A stretch of 64,000 nucleotides of DNA, taken from NCBI GenBank assembly GCA_963383645.1, contig OY726566.1:92998029-93062028 (forward strand). Direction: 5' to 3'. Under the pieces are notes generated by a model, which was given only the letters and a program-made list of their open reading frames with translations, did not search any database and was not told the origin of the DNA. How positions within the stretch are numbered: position 1 is the first letter of the stretch; the number at the start of each line of letters is the position of its first letter. The position numbers and the translations under genes are program-made. Of this stretch, positions 36,559-47,940 are shown piece by piece. Source of the DNA: Muscardinus avellanarius (Eukaryota > Chordata > Mammalia > Rodentia > Gliridae).

Positions 36559-36560
<2 letters not shown>
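36366..36560 (+). mobile_element. B1-dID SINE
   Basis: CAGCTGGACATGGCAGGGC to GGGCTGGGGGTGTAGCTCAG. The A tail has been replaced by the adjoining (CA)n. Confidence 0.92.

Positions 36561-36561
<1 letters not shown>

Positions 36562-36604
<43 letters not shown>
36562..36604. repeat. (CA)n microsatellite
   Basis: About 21 CA units at the 3' end of a SINE. Confidence 0.95.
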
Positions 36605-36606
<2 letters not shown>

Positions 36607-36889
36607 CATACATATATATTTGTATATGTATAAAATTATATATTACATATTCATATATAATTACATATTAAGCATACATATTATTACCTTTAACACTCTC
36701 AACACTTCTGGGAGCTTGATATTGGTCCTTGTTAACATGACGAAATTGTGTTTAGGCTCGTATGATTGGCAAGCCACAGAGCCAGGCTTTGGATCTTGGA
36801 TCTTGGTGTGATATTAAAGTTCATTCTCTTTACTACTATGAAACAGGAAGATTTTCTTAAAGGATGCTTTTGGGTGAGTATTCTTATGA

Positions 36890-37015
36890 CTTTTTACAGC
36901 TAGGTGCACCACCAGTCAGGAAGGCACCTAGAAGTTAAACAGCAAGTTACTTGCCAAGAGCCAAACAGAGTGTAGAACTAGAACTCAGGTCTCGTCCCTG
37001 CTCGGCCCTTCCTCT
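36890..37015 (-). mobile_element. MIR SINE fragment
   Basis: CAGCAAGTTACTTGCCAAGA and GTAGAACTAGAACTCAGGTC are the reverse complement of the tRNA-like end and core of MIR. Confidence 0.65.
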
Positions 37016-37347
37016 CTCTTATTCATCACTCTACCAAATGTCTTATGTAGACTAACTTAGGAGATGCTAACTTCTCTGTGAGGTGTACCACCTATTCTAC
37101 AGTGAGGCTTTCCATGTCAAGCTGGAAAAATTGAGGTGGGGTGACTTTTTCAAGGTCATTTTTCTTTTTTAATGGAAGAGTTGTACTTTGCTTCTGTTCA
37201 TGTTGGTGCTGTAAGGTTACAACTTTGCTACTCTCCTGTTTCAGTGTACAAAGAAATACAAAGCAACCAAGGTTCTGAAGTTCACTTTTTACTGTTTTGT
37301 CTAGAAACTTTTCAAATTTGATGTATTTTCTTCAATTTGCATCTTTT

Positions 37348-37550
37348 TGCTGTGGGTCTAGGGATGGAATCCAGGGGCATTGGACCTCCAAACTACACCC
37401 CTTGCCGTATTTTTTATTCTTTACTTTGAAACAAGGTCTCACTGAGTTGGGAAGGGCCTTACTAAGTAGCTGAGGCTGTTCACAAATAGTGATCCTCCAG
37501 TCTCAGCCTCCCGAATGCTGGGATTACAAGCGTGCGCCACCAGGCCCGGC
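37348..37550 (-). mobile_element. B1-dID SINE with diverged target duplication
   Basis: GGGTCTAGGGATGGAATCCA ... GCGTGCGCCACCAGGCCCGG. TCAATTTGCATCTTT before and TTAATTTACATCTTT after are diverged target copies. Confidence 0.92.
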
Positions 37551-38044
37551 TCTTTAATTTACATCTTTGCTCACAACAATAATCATGGTTCTATCCATTT
37601 CAGGTCTTGGTTTGAGATGGTCTTTGAAGCAGCCTGGATCCATCCCAAACAGAGCTGATCTAGCCCTCCTGCCTAGGCTTGTAGATATTCTCTTGTTTTT
37701 GGTTTGTTTTTATGCTTTTATCAATTTACTTTTTTACACATCATGTAAAGTTGCAGTCTCCTTAGCTTAAGCACTGATTCTTAGGCACCGAGGATGACTT
37801 CTTTGTGTTTTTGTGTGTAGAGCTAATATAGTGTCATTTCGCAGATGGTGCTCAATAGTTTCCTAAGGGATATTTTGGCTCTTTCTTATCCTACTATCCT
37901 TTTATTTTCAGATCTGCCTTCATCTATCATTTCATTTCTCTTTTCTCTGATCATTTGTACTCACTGCTCCCCTAATGCAGATACACCATTCTCTTCTTCC
38001 TAAACTTATGTTACATTAATAATACATACTTAAAAATTTCAGCT

Positions 38045-38275
38045 AACATTTACTGAGCATTTGCTATATCACAGTATGCCTAGCTTTATGTACATCTCAT
38101 TTAGTTCCCATATTAGTAATTTTAATGTTATTTTTACTTGGCAGGTGACCAAAAGAGAGAGAGAGAGAGGGAGAGACAGACAGATAGACAGACGGACAGA
38201 CAGATATTTTAAAGGATTAAATGACTTGCCCCAGCTATTAAGTGGTGAGACTGAGATTGGATCTCAGCTTCATCT
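38045..38275 (-). mobile_element. MIR SINE split by a microsatellite
   Basis: AACATTTACTGAGCATTTGC at the left and ATTAAATGACTTGCCCCAGC at the right are the two ends of a reverse-oriented MIR. A GA/GACA array has grown between them. Confidence 0.7.
38153..38206. repeat. (GA)n/(GACA)n microsatellite
   Basis: A GA run passes into CAGACAGATAGACAGACGG-type tetramers inside the MIR. Confidence 0.93.
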
Positions 38276-38761
38276 GATTTCAGTTGGACACTTAGCCAGC
38301 TATGGTACGTTATCTTCATGCTTTTAAAAATCCATATAATCTTTATGGCTTTGTCTCCTTTGCTCTATGATGACATCTTGCCCATATATCAGGCTTACCC
38401 TTTTGTTGTAATCTGGAGAACCACCTACAGAGAGAACTGGGCAGGCCGGTGTCTTGCACCCAGAATCCTGGGTCTACTGCTAGGGGGACCCTGTGCTCTG
38501 AGGAGCCATGATCGACTGTAGCCTCCAGACTAAGGTTTATTCACATGGCTCAAGTTGTCTCCGTCTAGAAATGACAGAGTTAGTGTATATGTTTGTACTT
38601 CAGCAGGGATGCCATTTTCAAACATTATGCTGTAAATGCAAGGACAGTCCTGTTTCGAAATAGTAATGGATCAGCACTTTGTTGGCTTAATTTCTTTCTT
38701 CTGGTGTACCAAACCATTCCGTTCTGCCAGGATCTCCTTCTCGTCTTTACATCCAGTTCCT

Positions 38762-38815
38762 TGCCTATGGCAGGCAAGTGCTTTATCACTGAGCCACACC
38801 CCCAGCCACTCAATC
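38762..38815 (-). mobile_element. ID-type SINE fragment
   Basis: GGCAGGCAAGTGCTTTATCA and CTGAGCCACACCCCCAGCC are the reverse complement of an ID (tRNA-derived) core. It is a monomer fragment without a B1 part. Confidence 0.6.
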
Positions 38816-38861
38816 CAGGATCGTAGTGACTTTATACATTTGCACACAAACATGTATATAT

Positions 38862-38965
38862 GTTTCGGTATAATCCTAACTTGGTGACTTGATTTCCATT
38901 TTCTCTAAATGAAAATAGTTACAGATGTTTTGGGGATGCCTGTGGCTCAACTAGTACATGTGTCT
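38862..38965. repeat. Local direct duplication, copy 1
   Basis: This block (core CCTAACTTGGTGACTTGATT) is repeated 680 bp downstream at 39542-39642 with roughly 80% identity by eye. It matches no element that I recognise. Confidence 0.8.
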
Positions 38966-38971
38966 CTATCT

Positions 38972-39192
38972 ATTTTTTTTTTTTTAATTTTTACAGGCCT
39001 GAGGATGGAACCCAGAGGCATTTGGCCTCCAAGCTACACCCCCTGCCCAATTTTTTTTATTCTTTATTTTGAAACTGGGTCTCACTGAGTTGCGGAGGGC
39101 CTCACTAAGTAGCTTAGGCTGTCCGCAAACCATGATCCTCTGGTCTCAGCCTCCGAAATGCTGGGATTACAAGCGTGTACCACCATGCCCAG
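38972..39192 (-). mobile_element. B1-dID SINE with (TATC)n at its 5' side
   Basis: GGATGGAACCCAGAGGCATT ... GCGTGTACCACCATGCCCAG. CTCTATC flanks both sides (38965 region and 39193), a short target duplication. Confidence 0.9.
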
Positions 39193-39208
39193 CTCTATCA
39201 TTCATTCA

Positions 39209-39211
39209 TCC

Positions 39212-39259
<48 letters not shown>

Positions 39260-39280
39260 CTTTATCTATCTATCTATCGT
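39209..39280. repeat. (TATC)n microsatellite
   Basis: About 17 TATC units with one TTTATC interruption. Confidence 0.95.
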
Positions 39281-39541
39281 CACTTTTGGATTTGCTTTAT
39301 TCAACTGGGTTGAACTTTTACTTTCCTTGTGAACTAGAACACAAATTGGGCCAGATCAGTTTAAAATATTCTCTTTCTAGACTTTTCTTGGCAATTTGTT
39401 CTTTCTTTAAAACAGGTTTATACAGGAGATAAAAGTCAGAACTAGAAAGTTGAATGTACATTGTCCTCTTTTATTTTGGTCAATTTTATATTCTCAACTG
39501 AATTTCTGAGGATTGAAGAGAGCCAAATTACCTTTTTTTCC

Positions 39542-39642
39542 TTTCAGTATAACCCTAACTTGGTGACTTGATTTTCATTTTCTCTAAGTAGAAATATTTA
39601 CATATATTTGGGGGATACCTGTGGTTCAATTAGTATTTCTAA
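39542..39642. repeat. Local direct duplication, copy 2
   Basis: Same orientation as copy 1 at 38862, and it includes CCTAACTTGGTGACTTGATT exactly, followed by TTCATTTTCTCTAAGTAGAA against TCCATTTTCTCTAAATGAAA. Confidence 0.8.
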
Positions 39643-39649
39643 GCCGATT

Positions 39650-42600
39650 AGAGAATGTAAAGTGAAGTTTAAGTGCTTATCATTTTTAATTATATTATGA
39701 AGATTAAGATATAACCATCATTATCATAATCATTTAGAATTTGGATACCATTTATATTTCCAAAGTGTTTTATTCATGCAAATTAACTGGTGCTCCTGGC
39801 ATTCCTATAAATTATATCAGTATTGTTCATGAAATGTTGCCATTTACAGTTTACAGTTTTTATTTTTACTCTGGTCAAACTACACCTGGCTAAAAGCGTG
39901 AAAGCAATTAATAGCCTTAAAAATCACATAAGATAAACATTCTTAAATACCTTTGCAGCTATAACTAGGTGCTGGAAATACTGAAATGACTGCCAGGGCC
40001 AGTGTTAGAAAATTAATTTCTTTTCCTTGAATAAATTGCCATATCTTTGCTTTTTCTCTTCCTTGTCTTATCTACTTCTTTTTCTGTTTATTTTATATTT
40101 TTATTCATACAAAAACATGTATATATTGTACACATATATTTTCCACATTTTATTGCACTAAACATATTCAATCCTTATATCAGGAAACAATGTACTACCA
40201 GAATCTTTGCACTTTTCTTTCCATTTGTCCATTGGACATTTGCATGAATGCAAGATTCTGTCTTGCACACTAGGGATAGAAATACATGTAGACTTGGAAT
40301 TATGGAGATAATGGGTTTTCATTCTCAGATGTTTTGCTTCAGTTATAAAACTAATTTCAGTACATTATAGAAATGCTATTTCACTAGCTTTAAGTAGACT
40401 GAATATTAACAGAAAGAGATCCATGTAGGATGTACCTCGTGTGGTGTAGACAAAATATACTGTTGGACATCAGAGAAGAAAAGCTGAGTCCTTTGAGAAA
40501 CAGTTCATCTGGAGGTAACATTCGAGCTTGGCTGGGATGGAGGGCTTGGGCAAAAAAGTGGACTTGAGCTAAGAAAGGGAAAAAGATGGGGTAAGGATGG
40601 CATTTAGTCCAAACAGATCAAGATGTTTTGTGCATGTCACGTACTGGTGACAGGGAATATCCCAGTTTGTTTGGAGAAAAGGGTTCATGTAAGAGCAGAA
40701 TTACCATTTATATTTGAGAGGTAAGTGGGGATCATGTGTTTACGGATTTTGAATACCAGATAGTGAGCTAACAAGTCATTGGATACTCTCTGTGTTATGC
40801 GAAGAAAGCACAATGCCTGGTGCTTTGCCATGCGTTTTGAGTTTACACTCAAGACATTTGGGGCAGAGGGTCAGTGGTTAGTGGCACCAAAGACATGATC
40901 AACTTGAGGAAAAATGGAGAGACCAAACACAGGAACAGAAATTAGAAGATTGTTATGGCTGATCAGATGTGAGAGAATGAACCTTTGATTAGGGTGGGTT
41001 CTAAAATTTGTAGACCTGTCCCTAGAGGATTGACTTCAGCTTTTCATGATTATTCTATATATAATGCATTTAGAGTTTGCAATATATAATGCCTATTTAT
41101 TTGGCAGATACTTATCAATGTTCTAATATGCATACATCTCTGCTGGGATTTATGGACTGCTCACTCTTCTCTGTTTACTTAGCATTAGTTAATTTGGGCA
41201 AGCATTTAGTCAGTTTCTGCCTAGTGTCCATATGTGATCATATAATCGAGAGTCGTCCGACTGATTAAAGATTGTAGTTTTTACAATGCCCTCCCCCTTT
41301 TTTTTCCTTAGAAATTTTTTGCTTGTCATTTTTTTAAATAAAAGCATACTCCTGTCAGATTATTGAATGTAGTTTATGATTTCTCTTTCTTCCCTAGATG
41401 TCCCATCATTTTATAAACAATACTAGATCTGTTAGATGAATTGCTTTTGATGTTTTCCTCCCAGTTTAGCCCTTGTTGGCCATAACAACTATCTAAGGTT
41501 TGTCTCGGCCCTTTTTCCCTTTCTCCAGCCTTTCATCACCACTCCGAGAGGTCTTGTTCTTCTGTTTTGGGTTAGATGGTGGGTTAGCAGACTAGACATG
41601 AGAGGAGGGGTTTAGAAATGGGGGTGTGTACATATAGACTCATAGGTTATTAATGGGTATCCTGGAAAATAAATTATGTAAAAGAAGATAGAGAATCAGG
41701 AAATAAAATATACCAAGGATGAAAATAGAGAAAAAAGAAAAGTGGAAGACATGAGGAATGGTTTGTAACCAGAGGTTACTAGTTGAAGTCAGTCTCATAA
41801 ACTCTTAACTAAGTTGGGCAGAGGAGAGTCAGAATTATTGAAATATCATAAATTTTCTTTCAACCAGTTATATGATTTGCCATGGTTTTTAATACTTCTT
41901 TGGAGTAAGGCTATAAATCCCAGTTGATATCACCATTGGTATACAATATTGTCCCTTAATGTCAGAGCCATCATGTTTTCTTTATTTGGCAAAGTCTAGA
42001 CAATTTGAACCCCTTTATGATGGCTTTTGTACTAAGACTGATTCAAATTTAGGGTGTCTCTTTTCTTGTTCATATTCAGGCAGGCAATTTACTTCTCAAC
42101 AATGTCATTTGTCCTAAAATTTGATCTTTCTTACCATTGACAGTGTGTTTCTCATTCTTCAATAAGTACAGGATAAAGTGCCAATCTGAATATTTTTCAT
42201 TTGTGATTTTAAAAAATAACTGAAAATATTAAGTAGTAAGTGCAATGAGTTTTTGTATGACTTTATTTTTGCCTAAATTTTGAGTTTAGCTTCTTCAACC
42301 TTTTAATCTACTCCGAAGCATTATTTTTAATAGATGTACTATTAATTTGCAACTAGAATATTAATTAGCCCTTTTAAGGCAACTCTACTATCCAAAACAC
42401 ATTAACTGCGCCTTCTCTAAGAACCATGATAACACATTTTCACCTGACAAAAGGGGGTGGGCAGAAAATTAGCTAATGAAATAGTTGTTCCAGACTAGTA
42501 TGTAATTAAGGGCTTCGCAAAGCCCTTGGGGAAATGAGAAAACTGGGGTGAGTTGAAAGTATGTAAATTATCTATTGCTTTACTAAATAAATGTGTAGTG

Positions 42601-42720
42601 GAAATGAATTTTTCCTCTGGAATATACTTGAAACAAGAATAAACCATAGTTCTGTTTGCCTAAGTGTTGTGGCCTACTGAATAAAAATATCATGCTTTAC
42701 TTTTTGATCAGTGCTAATTG
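39650..42720. other. EXOC4: Single-copy intron block
   Basis: 3 kb of AT-rich sequence in which I recognise no repeat, gene or RNA. Short open frames (such as 40047-40247 and 41077-41268) have no recognisable similarity. Confidence 0.55.
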
Positions 42721-42849
42721 CCAGTAAGTGCCCCTGTACTGCATAACCTGGAAGTTGCTGCTTAGTCCCTCCAGGTGTGAGGTCAGGGATGAGGTCAGCA
42801 ATGCGGACACTTCCATCTTATCCGTAGGGAACGAGTTGTGGACAAGTTC

Positions 42850-43015
42850 TTTGATTCATGGCTTGTCAAGCTCTAACAAGGGTGTGAATCACCTGAACAA
42901 CTTCTGCAAACACTTTCATGCAGTATTTCTTGGGTGGGACCAGAGAATTTGCATTTTCAATGCACCTCTCAGGTAAGGCTTATGTTGCTTGGACCAAATC
43001 TTGAGCAGTAAGACC
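42850..43015 (+). mobile_element. MER5-like hAT element fragment
   Basis: GTGTGAATCACCTGAACAAC, TGGGACCAGAGAATTTGCAT and ATGTTGCTTGGACCAAATC match the MER5A order in sense orientation. Confidence 0.65.
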
Positions 43016-43664
43016 CTACTTAATATTTTTTGGAACAAGGAGAGAAATCTTTTTATTTAGAAACCATAGTAAATACACATGCACAGCTGCTCATTATCCT
43101 TTTAGCATTTGTCATCTTGAGATCCTGGGTGCGGTGTGGGGCCCTCAAAGGACTGTGGTCAAGACTCTTGCCTCTTTAGTATTGCCTTTCCTAATCACCG
43201 TGATGACACTGCGTTTGTGAAGACGGCTGGCTGGGTGACATGTTTGACCCAGAACTCAAGTTCTGAACTGTGTGGTTTGTCAGGGCTAGTGGAAATGAAT
43301 TTCATCTCTTACAGTGATGGGTCATTAGAGTGCTGCCAACATTACTCATTGACTCCTGCCTGCTTGCTGAACCCAGTGCCAAGTGCTAAACTAGCTGCCT
43401 TGTAAGTAACTCCTGAGTATTACCTAGCTGTTCCATATCAAAGATATCCCACACTAACCACAGAAGTGTAACAGTTCTGCCCCTTAGCTCTAGAACATAT
43501 CTCTTCTCTCTCTCCATAGCCACAGCTTTCGTTCAGGGCTCTGTTTTCTCTCCCCAGGCCATTGTTTCATCCTCTTCACAGATCTTCTGGTTCACTCCTC
43601 ACATCATAGCTGGCACCATGTCTCTAAATGACAAATCCCTGCTTAAGGTTAAAACTCTGAAGCT

Positions 43665-43791
43665 GGCCGGGCGTGGTGGCGCATGCTTGTAATCCCCACA
43701 CTTGGGAGGCGGAGACATGAGGATTCTGCAGGTTCAAAGCCAGCCTCACTGGCTTAAGAGACCCTGTTTCCAAAAACAAAAACAAAAACAA

Positions 43792-43827
<36 letters not shown>

Positions 43828-43830
43828 AGC
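43665..43830 (+). mobile_element. Monomeric B1-like SINE with (CAA)n tail
   Basis: Only the 7SL/B1-like half is present (GGCCGGGCGTGGTGGCGCA to AGAGACCCTGTTTCC). The ID half is missing and the tail is (CAAAAA)n then (CAA)n. A perfect CTCTGAAGCT duplication flanks it (43655-43664, 43831-43840), so it was inserted in this form. Confidence 0.9.
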
Positions 43831-44714
43831 CTCTGAAGCTGACGTCCAAATTATGGCATACAACAAGAGCCCCTTCTGCAGTCTGGCTTGGCAGCTTGAT
43901 CGTTTACTTCTTTTCCTTGGTTGAATACTGTTTTTTTCCTTTTCTTTGCTTTTAGGCTTTTGCTCATTCTGCACCCTTTGTCTGGTATCTTCTTACCCTC
44001 CTTCTTTGGATAATTGTATTTATCCCTGTCTTCTCAGTGTTGATATCAAGCTTTCTGGAAGATAGTTCCTGAATTTGGTATCTATCTCTGTTGTGGACTT
44101 CCCCCAAAGTCCTGTGCACTTCCCTGTCCTGGCAGTTTTTATTTTGTATTATCATTACCTGTTCTCAACATGACCTTCTTTGGACCGTGAATGAGTTCTA
44201 TGCACATCTATATTCTTAGCACGTGACATATAGAAATATTGACTGAATAAGGGACCATATGGGAGGAAAGAGGTTAAAATGTAGGTATCTATTTTGTTTA
44301 AGGTAGAATTTGCAATGTTTTTGAGTCATGGATACTTTATATTAAAGTCATACAACATTGATTTAGTAGTCAGGTTCTAATGATGTACATAACAAATGTC
44401 AATAAAATAAAGTATGTAATTTTATGTTAGTGTGTAGGTAGTGAGCCATATTTAATATGAAAGAGGAGGGAAAATATTTGGAATAGTACTCATAAGACCA
44501 ATAATAAATATTTCAGCTTGTGGAAATAGAAATCTTATGGAAATTATAAAAAATGTAATGATATAAATATTACACATAAATATTGATATTACTATTTTGT
44601 TTTTCTCTTTTGAATGTGTTTTTTGCTTGACTTTTAGAGCAAATATACCATCCTATGGCACGTCTGTGTTATAATTTAGAACTAGAAATACTCTTTAACC
44701 TATCTACCTCACTT

Positions 44715-45000
44715 AGTAAGTATTTGAGTGCGTAATATGAACAAGTAACTATGTTAGATGCTGGAATTACAAGTAAAAGTTATATCATCTTAAAGATAAA
44801 CTGTGTCCATATTTATAAGAACATCTTAAGTATCGGTCTACTTTTTGTTCTCTAGGTAATTCATACATGTATACACGTATAGTGACTTATTGCTTGTAGA
44901 GACTGTTTATATGTCTTATCTCCTTTTGTTTCTATAATATAGATGAAGAAACTAAGGCTAGGAGTAATTTGCCAAATGTCATGGATCCCTAACAAGTTTT
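44715..45000 (-). mobile_element. MIR SINE, antisense
   Basis: AGTAAGTATTTGAGTGCGTA starts it and GATGAAGAAACTAAGGCTAG with TTTGCCAAATGTCA ends it. It is diverged, with a long interior. Confidence 0.55.
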
Positions 45001-45106
45001 CAAGAGCACAGTTTGAAAAAATACTTAAAAAATTATGGCATATGTTCAAGTACCTAATAATTTTGGAGCACTCAGAATTCATACAACTTAACTTGAGTCC
45101 ATTATA

Positions 45107-45848
45107 TGAAGGGTCCGAGAATCGCCCACCAACCCAAATAACGAAGGACTCACAAGAGATGTAAAATGCAAGCGAGGTTTATTGTGCTGCAGCTCTGTCC
45201 TGGCAAGCCAGGGGTTGAGACCAAGACACTAAATGGTCGAGGTTTCGACTCAGAGCTCACTCCAAGGTCTGAATTTATAGCCCCAGGAGGGAGTGGTTAC
45301 ACACTTCAGAGCCCGCCAAAAGTCCGAGCCTGCCAACCTTAGAATACAACCAATCAGATACAGGGACAAACAAGTACAACCAATAATTTTAAAACATGCA
45401 TCCACACAAGTCAGAGCCTGCTAAAAGACTACTTATCTCCCTTATGGTATGTGCTCGTTCCCTAGGGCTGCCTTTCCCACCCACCTTGGCTGGGCCAAGC
45501 TTATCTCTGTGCTGAGGAATCTGCCTGGAGAGCAGATTAGCATGGCCTTGTTCCCCAGGCCTGAGGGGGAGGGCTGGGAGATTAGAAGCTTTGACCTGGC
45601 GGGTCCCCTACCCTGGTCCTCGAATCCTACAACCTGGGCAGCTGGGCTTACAGATTTTCATTCTGGTTCCAATCCTACCTTACTTCTGTATCTTAACTCT
45701 ATATTCTAATATCTTATTTTAACCTTATATTCTAACTCTATTATCTTATTTCTAATCCTAATATGGGAGAAAACTTCTCTAGTTAACTTCTCATGCTGGG
45801 GGTGGGGAGGAAAGCGCTTCTTCCAGCCTGCTTTCCAGCACTCCTATA
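45107..45848 (-). mobile_element. Solo ERV LTR, antisense, copy A (742 bp)
   Basis: On the minus strand it runs from TATAGGAGTGCTGGAAAGC (first base changed from the expected TGTAGG) to ...CGGACCCTTCA. A TATA box (CTATAAAT, + strand 45274-45280) precedes a polyadenylation signal (AATAAA, + strand 45178-45183) by about 95 bp, as in a functional LTR. There is no internal region or primer binding site next to it. The flanks TATA/ATAT do not form a clean duplication. Copy B at 47247 is its close relative. Confidence 0.88.
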
Positions 45849-46102
45849 ATATTACCCATTGGGTCTCTGTTGCTTTAAGACATTAGAAATATGGTTTTAC
45901 CTTTAATATTTCTTAGGATTGTATTTTTAATTTAGCTATGGAAGGAAGATACATATTTTTCCAAATTTCTCTTGTTTTTCCTTTTCACCTCTCGTAATTT
46001 CTTTGCTATTTTGATGAGGGGTGATGTGCTTATTGGTAGAAGGAAATTTAGGGAAATAAATATTGTGGATTATATCCAGCAGGTAAATAAAGTACAGTTC
46101 TT

Positions 46103-46267
46103 TTTTTTTATTTTATTTTTTATTTTATTTTATTTTTTTATTTTATTTTATTTATTTTTTAATTTTTTTTATTGGTGCATTATATTCATACAACTTATTG
46201 GGGTAAAACACTTGTGTGTACAAACATGTATTCATCGCTGATTTAACCCCTACCCAAATCCCACCCC
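46103..46267 (-). mobile_element. Short 5'-truncated L1 with target duplication
   Basis: A (TTTTA)n tail (46103-46170) is followed by TTATTGGTGCATTATATTC and about 80 bp of L1 3' UTR in reverse orientation. AAAGTACAGTTCTT at 46089-46102 and 46268-46281 is a perfect 14-bp target duplication. Confidence 0.88.
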
Positions 46268-47114
46268 AAAGTACAGTTCTTATAGTTGTCTTTAGTTTAT
46301 TCTTGTATCTTCTTGAATAAAAAGTCTTCACTTGGGCCAATAATTATATCGACAATAACATTTGATAAAAGTGAATGCTATACAAATGTAAGGTGATGTT
46401 ACTATATACCTCCCTCTGCAGGTTGGGTAGAGTTTGCTGTCAGTGTGACTGTTCCAAAGTGTGTGCAGTGACTCTCCTGTTCTTTATAAGGGACCTCACT
46501 CTGATGCACCTTCAGGGCCGTTGGATTTGACAAAAATTCTCTCATCTGAATTGTTTGGGCTGCTCAGATCCCTTTCCAGATCAGCTTTGACCTTGGGTTT
46601 CCAAGTTCATCCCAACTGAATCCAGTTTTAGCAACAGGTTTTCTGTATCAGTTTAGCAAGAATAGCCTCACCTTTGATATCTGATCGCCCTTGACATATG
46701 ATTAAATTACTCTTTTTGCATCTTGACTGTGTAAGACCTTGACCTGCCTTTAGGAATAATCTTGTTAGGTTAGTTTAGCAAGAATTCCTCGACCCTTCCA
46801 GTGATTTTTCCATGCACTTTTCCATTACTCTGCTGTTGGCTATACGTCTCCCACTGTCTTTGCTGTTCAGGGAGTTGAGTTTGGTCTCTTTCCTTTTAAT
46901 GCAGCAGTTTTGAATCATCTTTCTTAAGATTTTAATAGGTGTCAGAGTGATTTATTTTTTATTTAACAGATTCACAGCAAGAAGAATAATTCAAATGGTC
47001 AAGTCTGTATTTGGATATAAATGTTAAGGGGGGTATGGTTTAATGTGAGAAGAAGAGAATATTATTCATGTGATGAACATATGCAATGTTTAATTAATCT
47101 ATGAATGATAGCAA

Positions 47115-47215
47115 CCAGGCTCTGTCCATATCTTACTACATGCCTATTAAGCAGTAGAGCTTGGATTTGAACCCAAGTGAATCATCAATATCCCTATACT
47201 TCACTGAAATGTTAC
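47115..47215 (-). mobile_element. Possible MIR fragment
   Basis: GCAGTAGAGCTTGGATTTGA and ACCCAAGTGAATC resemble the reverse complement of the MIR 5' end. Confidence 0.45.
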
Positions 47216-47246
47216 ACTCCTTCCCGCATTCTTTTCAGTCTACCAT

Positions 47247-47940
47247 TGAAGGGTCCGAGAATCGCCCACCAACCCAAATATCGAAGGACTCATAAGAGAT
47301 GTAAAATGCAAGCGAGGTTTATTGTGCTGCATCTCTGTCCCGGCTAGCCAGGGGTCGAGTTTCGACCCAGGGCTCACTCCACAGTCTGGATTTATAGCCC
47401 CAGGAGGGAGTGGTTACAAAGTCAGAGCCAGCCAAAAGTCTGAGCCCGCCAACCTTAGAATACAACCAATCAGATACAAGGACAAACAAGTACAACCAAT
47501 AATTTTAAAACATGCAACCACACTCGTCAGAGCCTGCTAAAGGACTGCTTATCTCCCTTATGGTATGTGCTCATTCCCTAGGGCTGCCTTTCCCACCCAC
47601 CTTGGCTGGGCCAGGCTTATCTCTGTGCTGAGGAATCTGCCTGGAGAGCAGATTAGCATGGCCTTGTTTGCTGATCTGGCTCAGAGACCTTGGCTGGCAA
47701 GCTGGAGATTAGAGGCTTTGACCTGGTGGGTCCCCTGCCCTGGTCCTTGAATCCTGCAACCTGGGCAGCTGGGCTTACGGATCCCCATTCTGTTTCTAAT
47801 CCTACCTTACTTCTATATCTTAACTCTATATTCTAATATCTTATTTCTAATCCTAATATGGGAGAAGACTTCTCTAGTTAACTTCTCATGTTGGGGGGAG
47901 GGAAAGCGCTTCTTCCAGCCTGCTTTCCAGCACCCCTACA
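47247..47940 (-). mobile_element. Solo ERV LTR, antisense, copy B (694 bp), 4-bp target duplication
   Basis: On the minus strand it has TGTAGGGGTGCTGGAAAGC ... GGACCCTTCA with perfect TG...CA ends. CCAT precedes (47243-47246) and follows (47941-47944) it, the 4-bp duplication typical of gammaretrovirus-like (ERV1) integration. TATA (47391-47397) and AATAAA (47318-47323) are on the minus strand. Compared with copy A it lacks about 22 bp near GACACTAAATGG and differs in a block around 47667-47705. Confidence 0.93.

Noticed and set aside
39209..39280. CRISPR-like or direct-repeat array
   Set aside because: It is a plain (TATC)n microsatellite. The window is from a mammal and no CRISPR array is expected or seen.
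45107..47940. A complete provirus with two LTRs
   Set aside because: The interval shows no retroviral genes, and copy B has its own 4-bp duplication, so these are separate solo LTRs.
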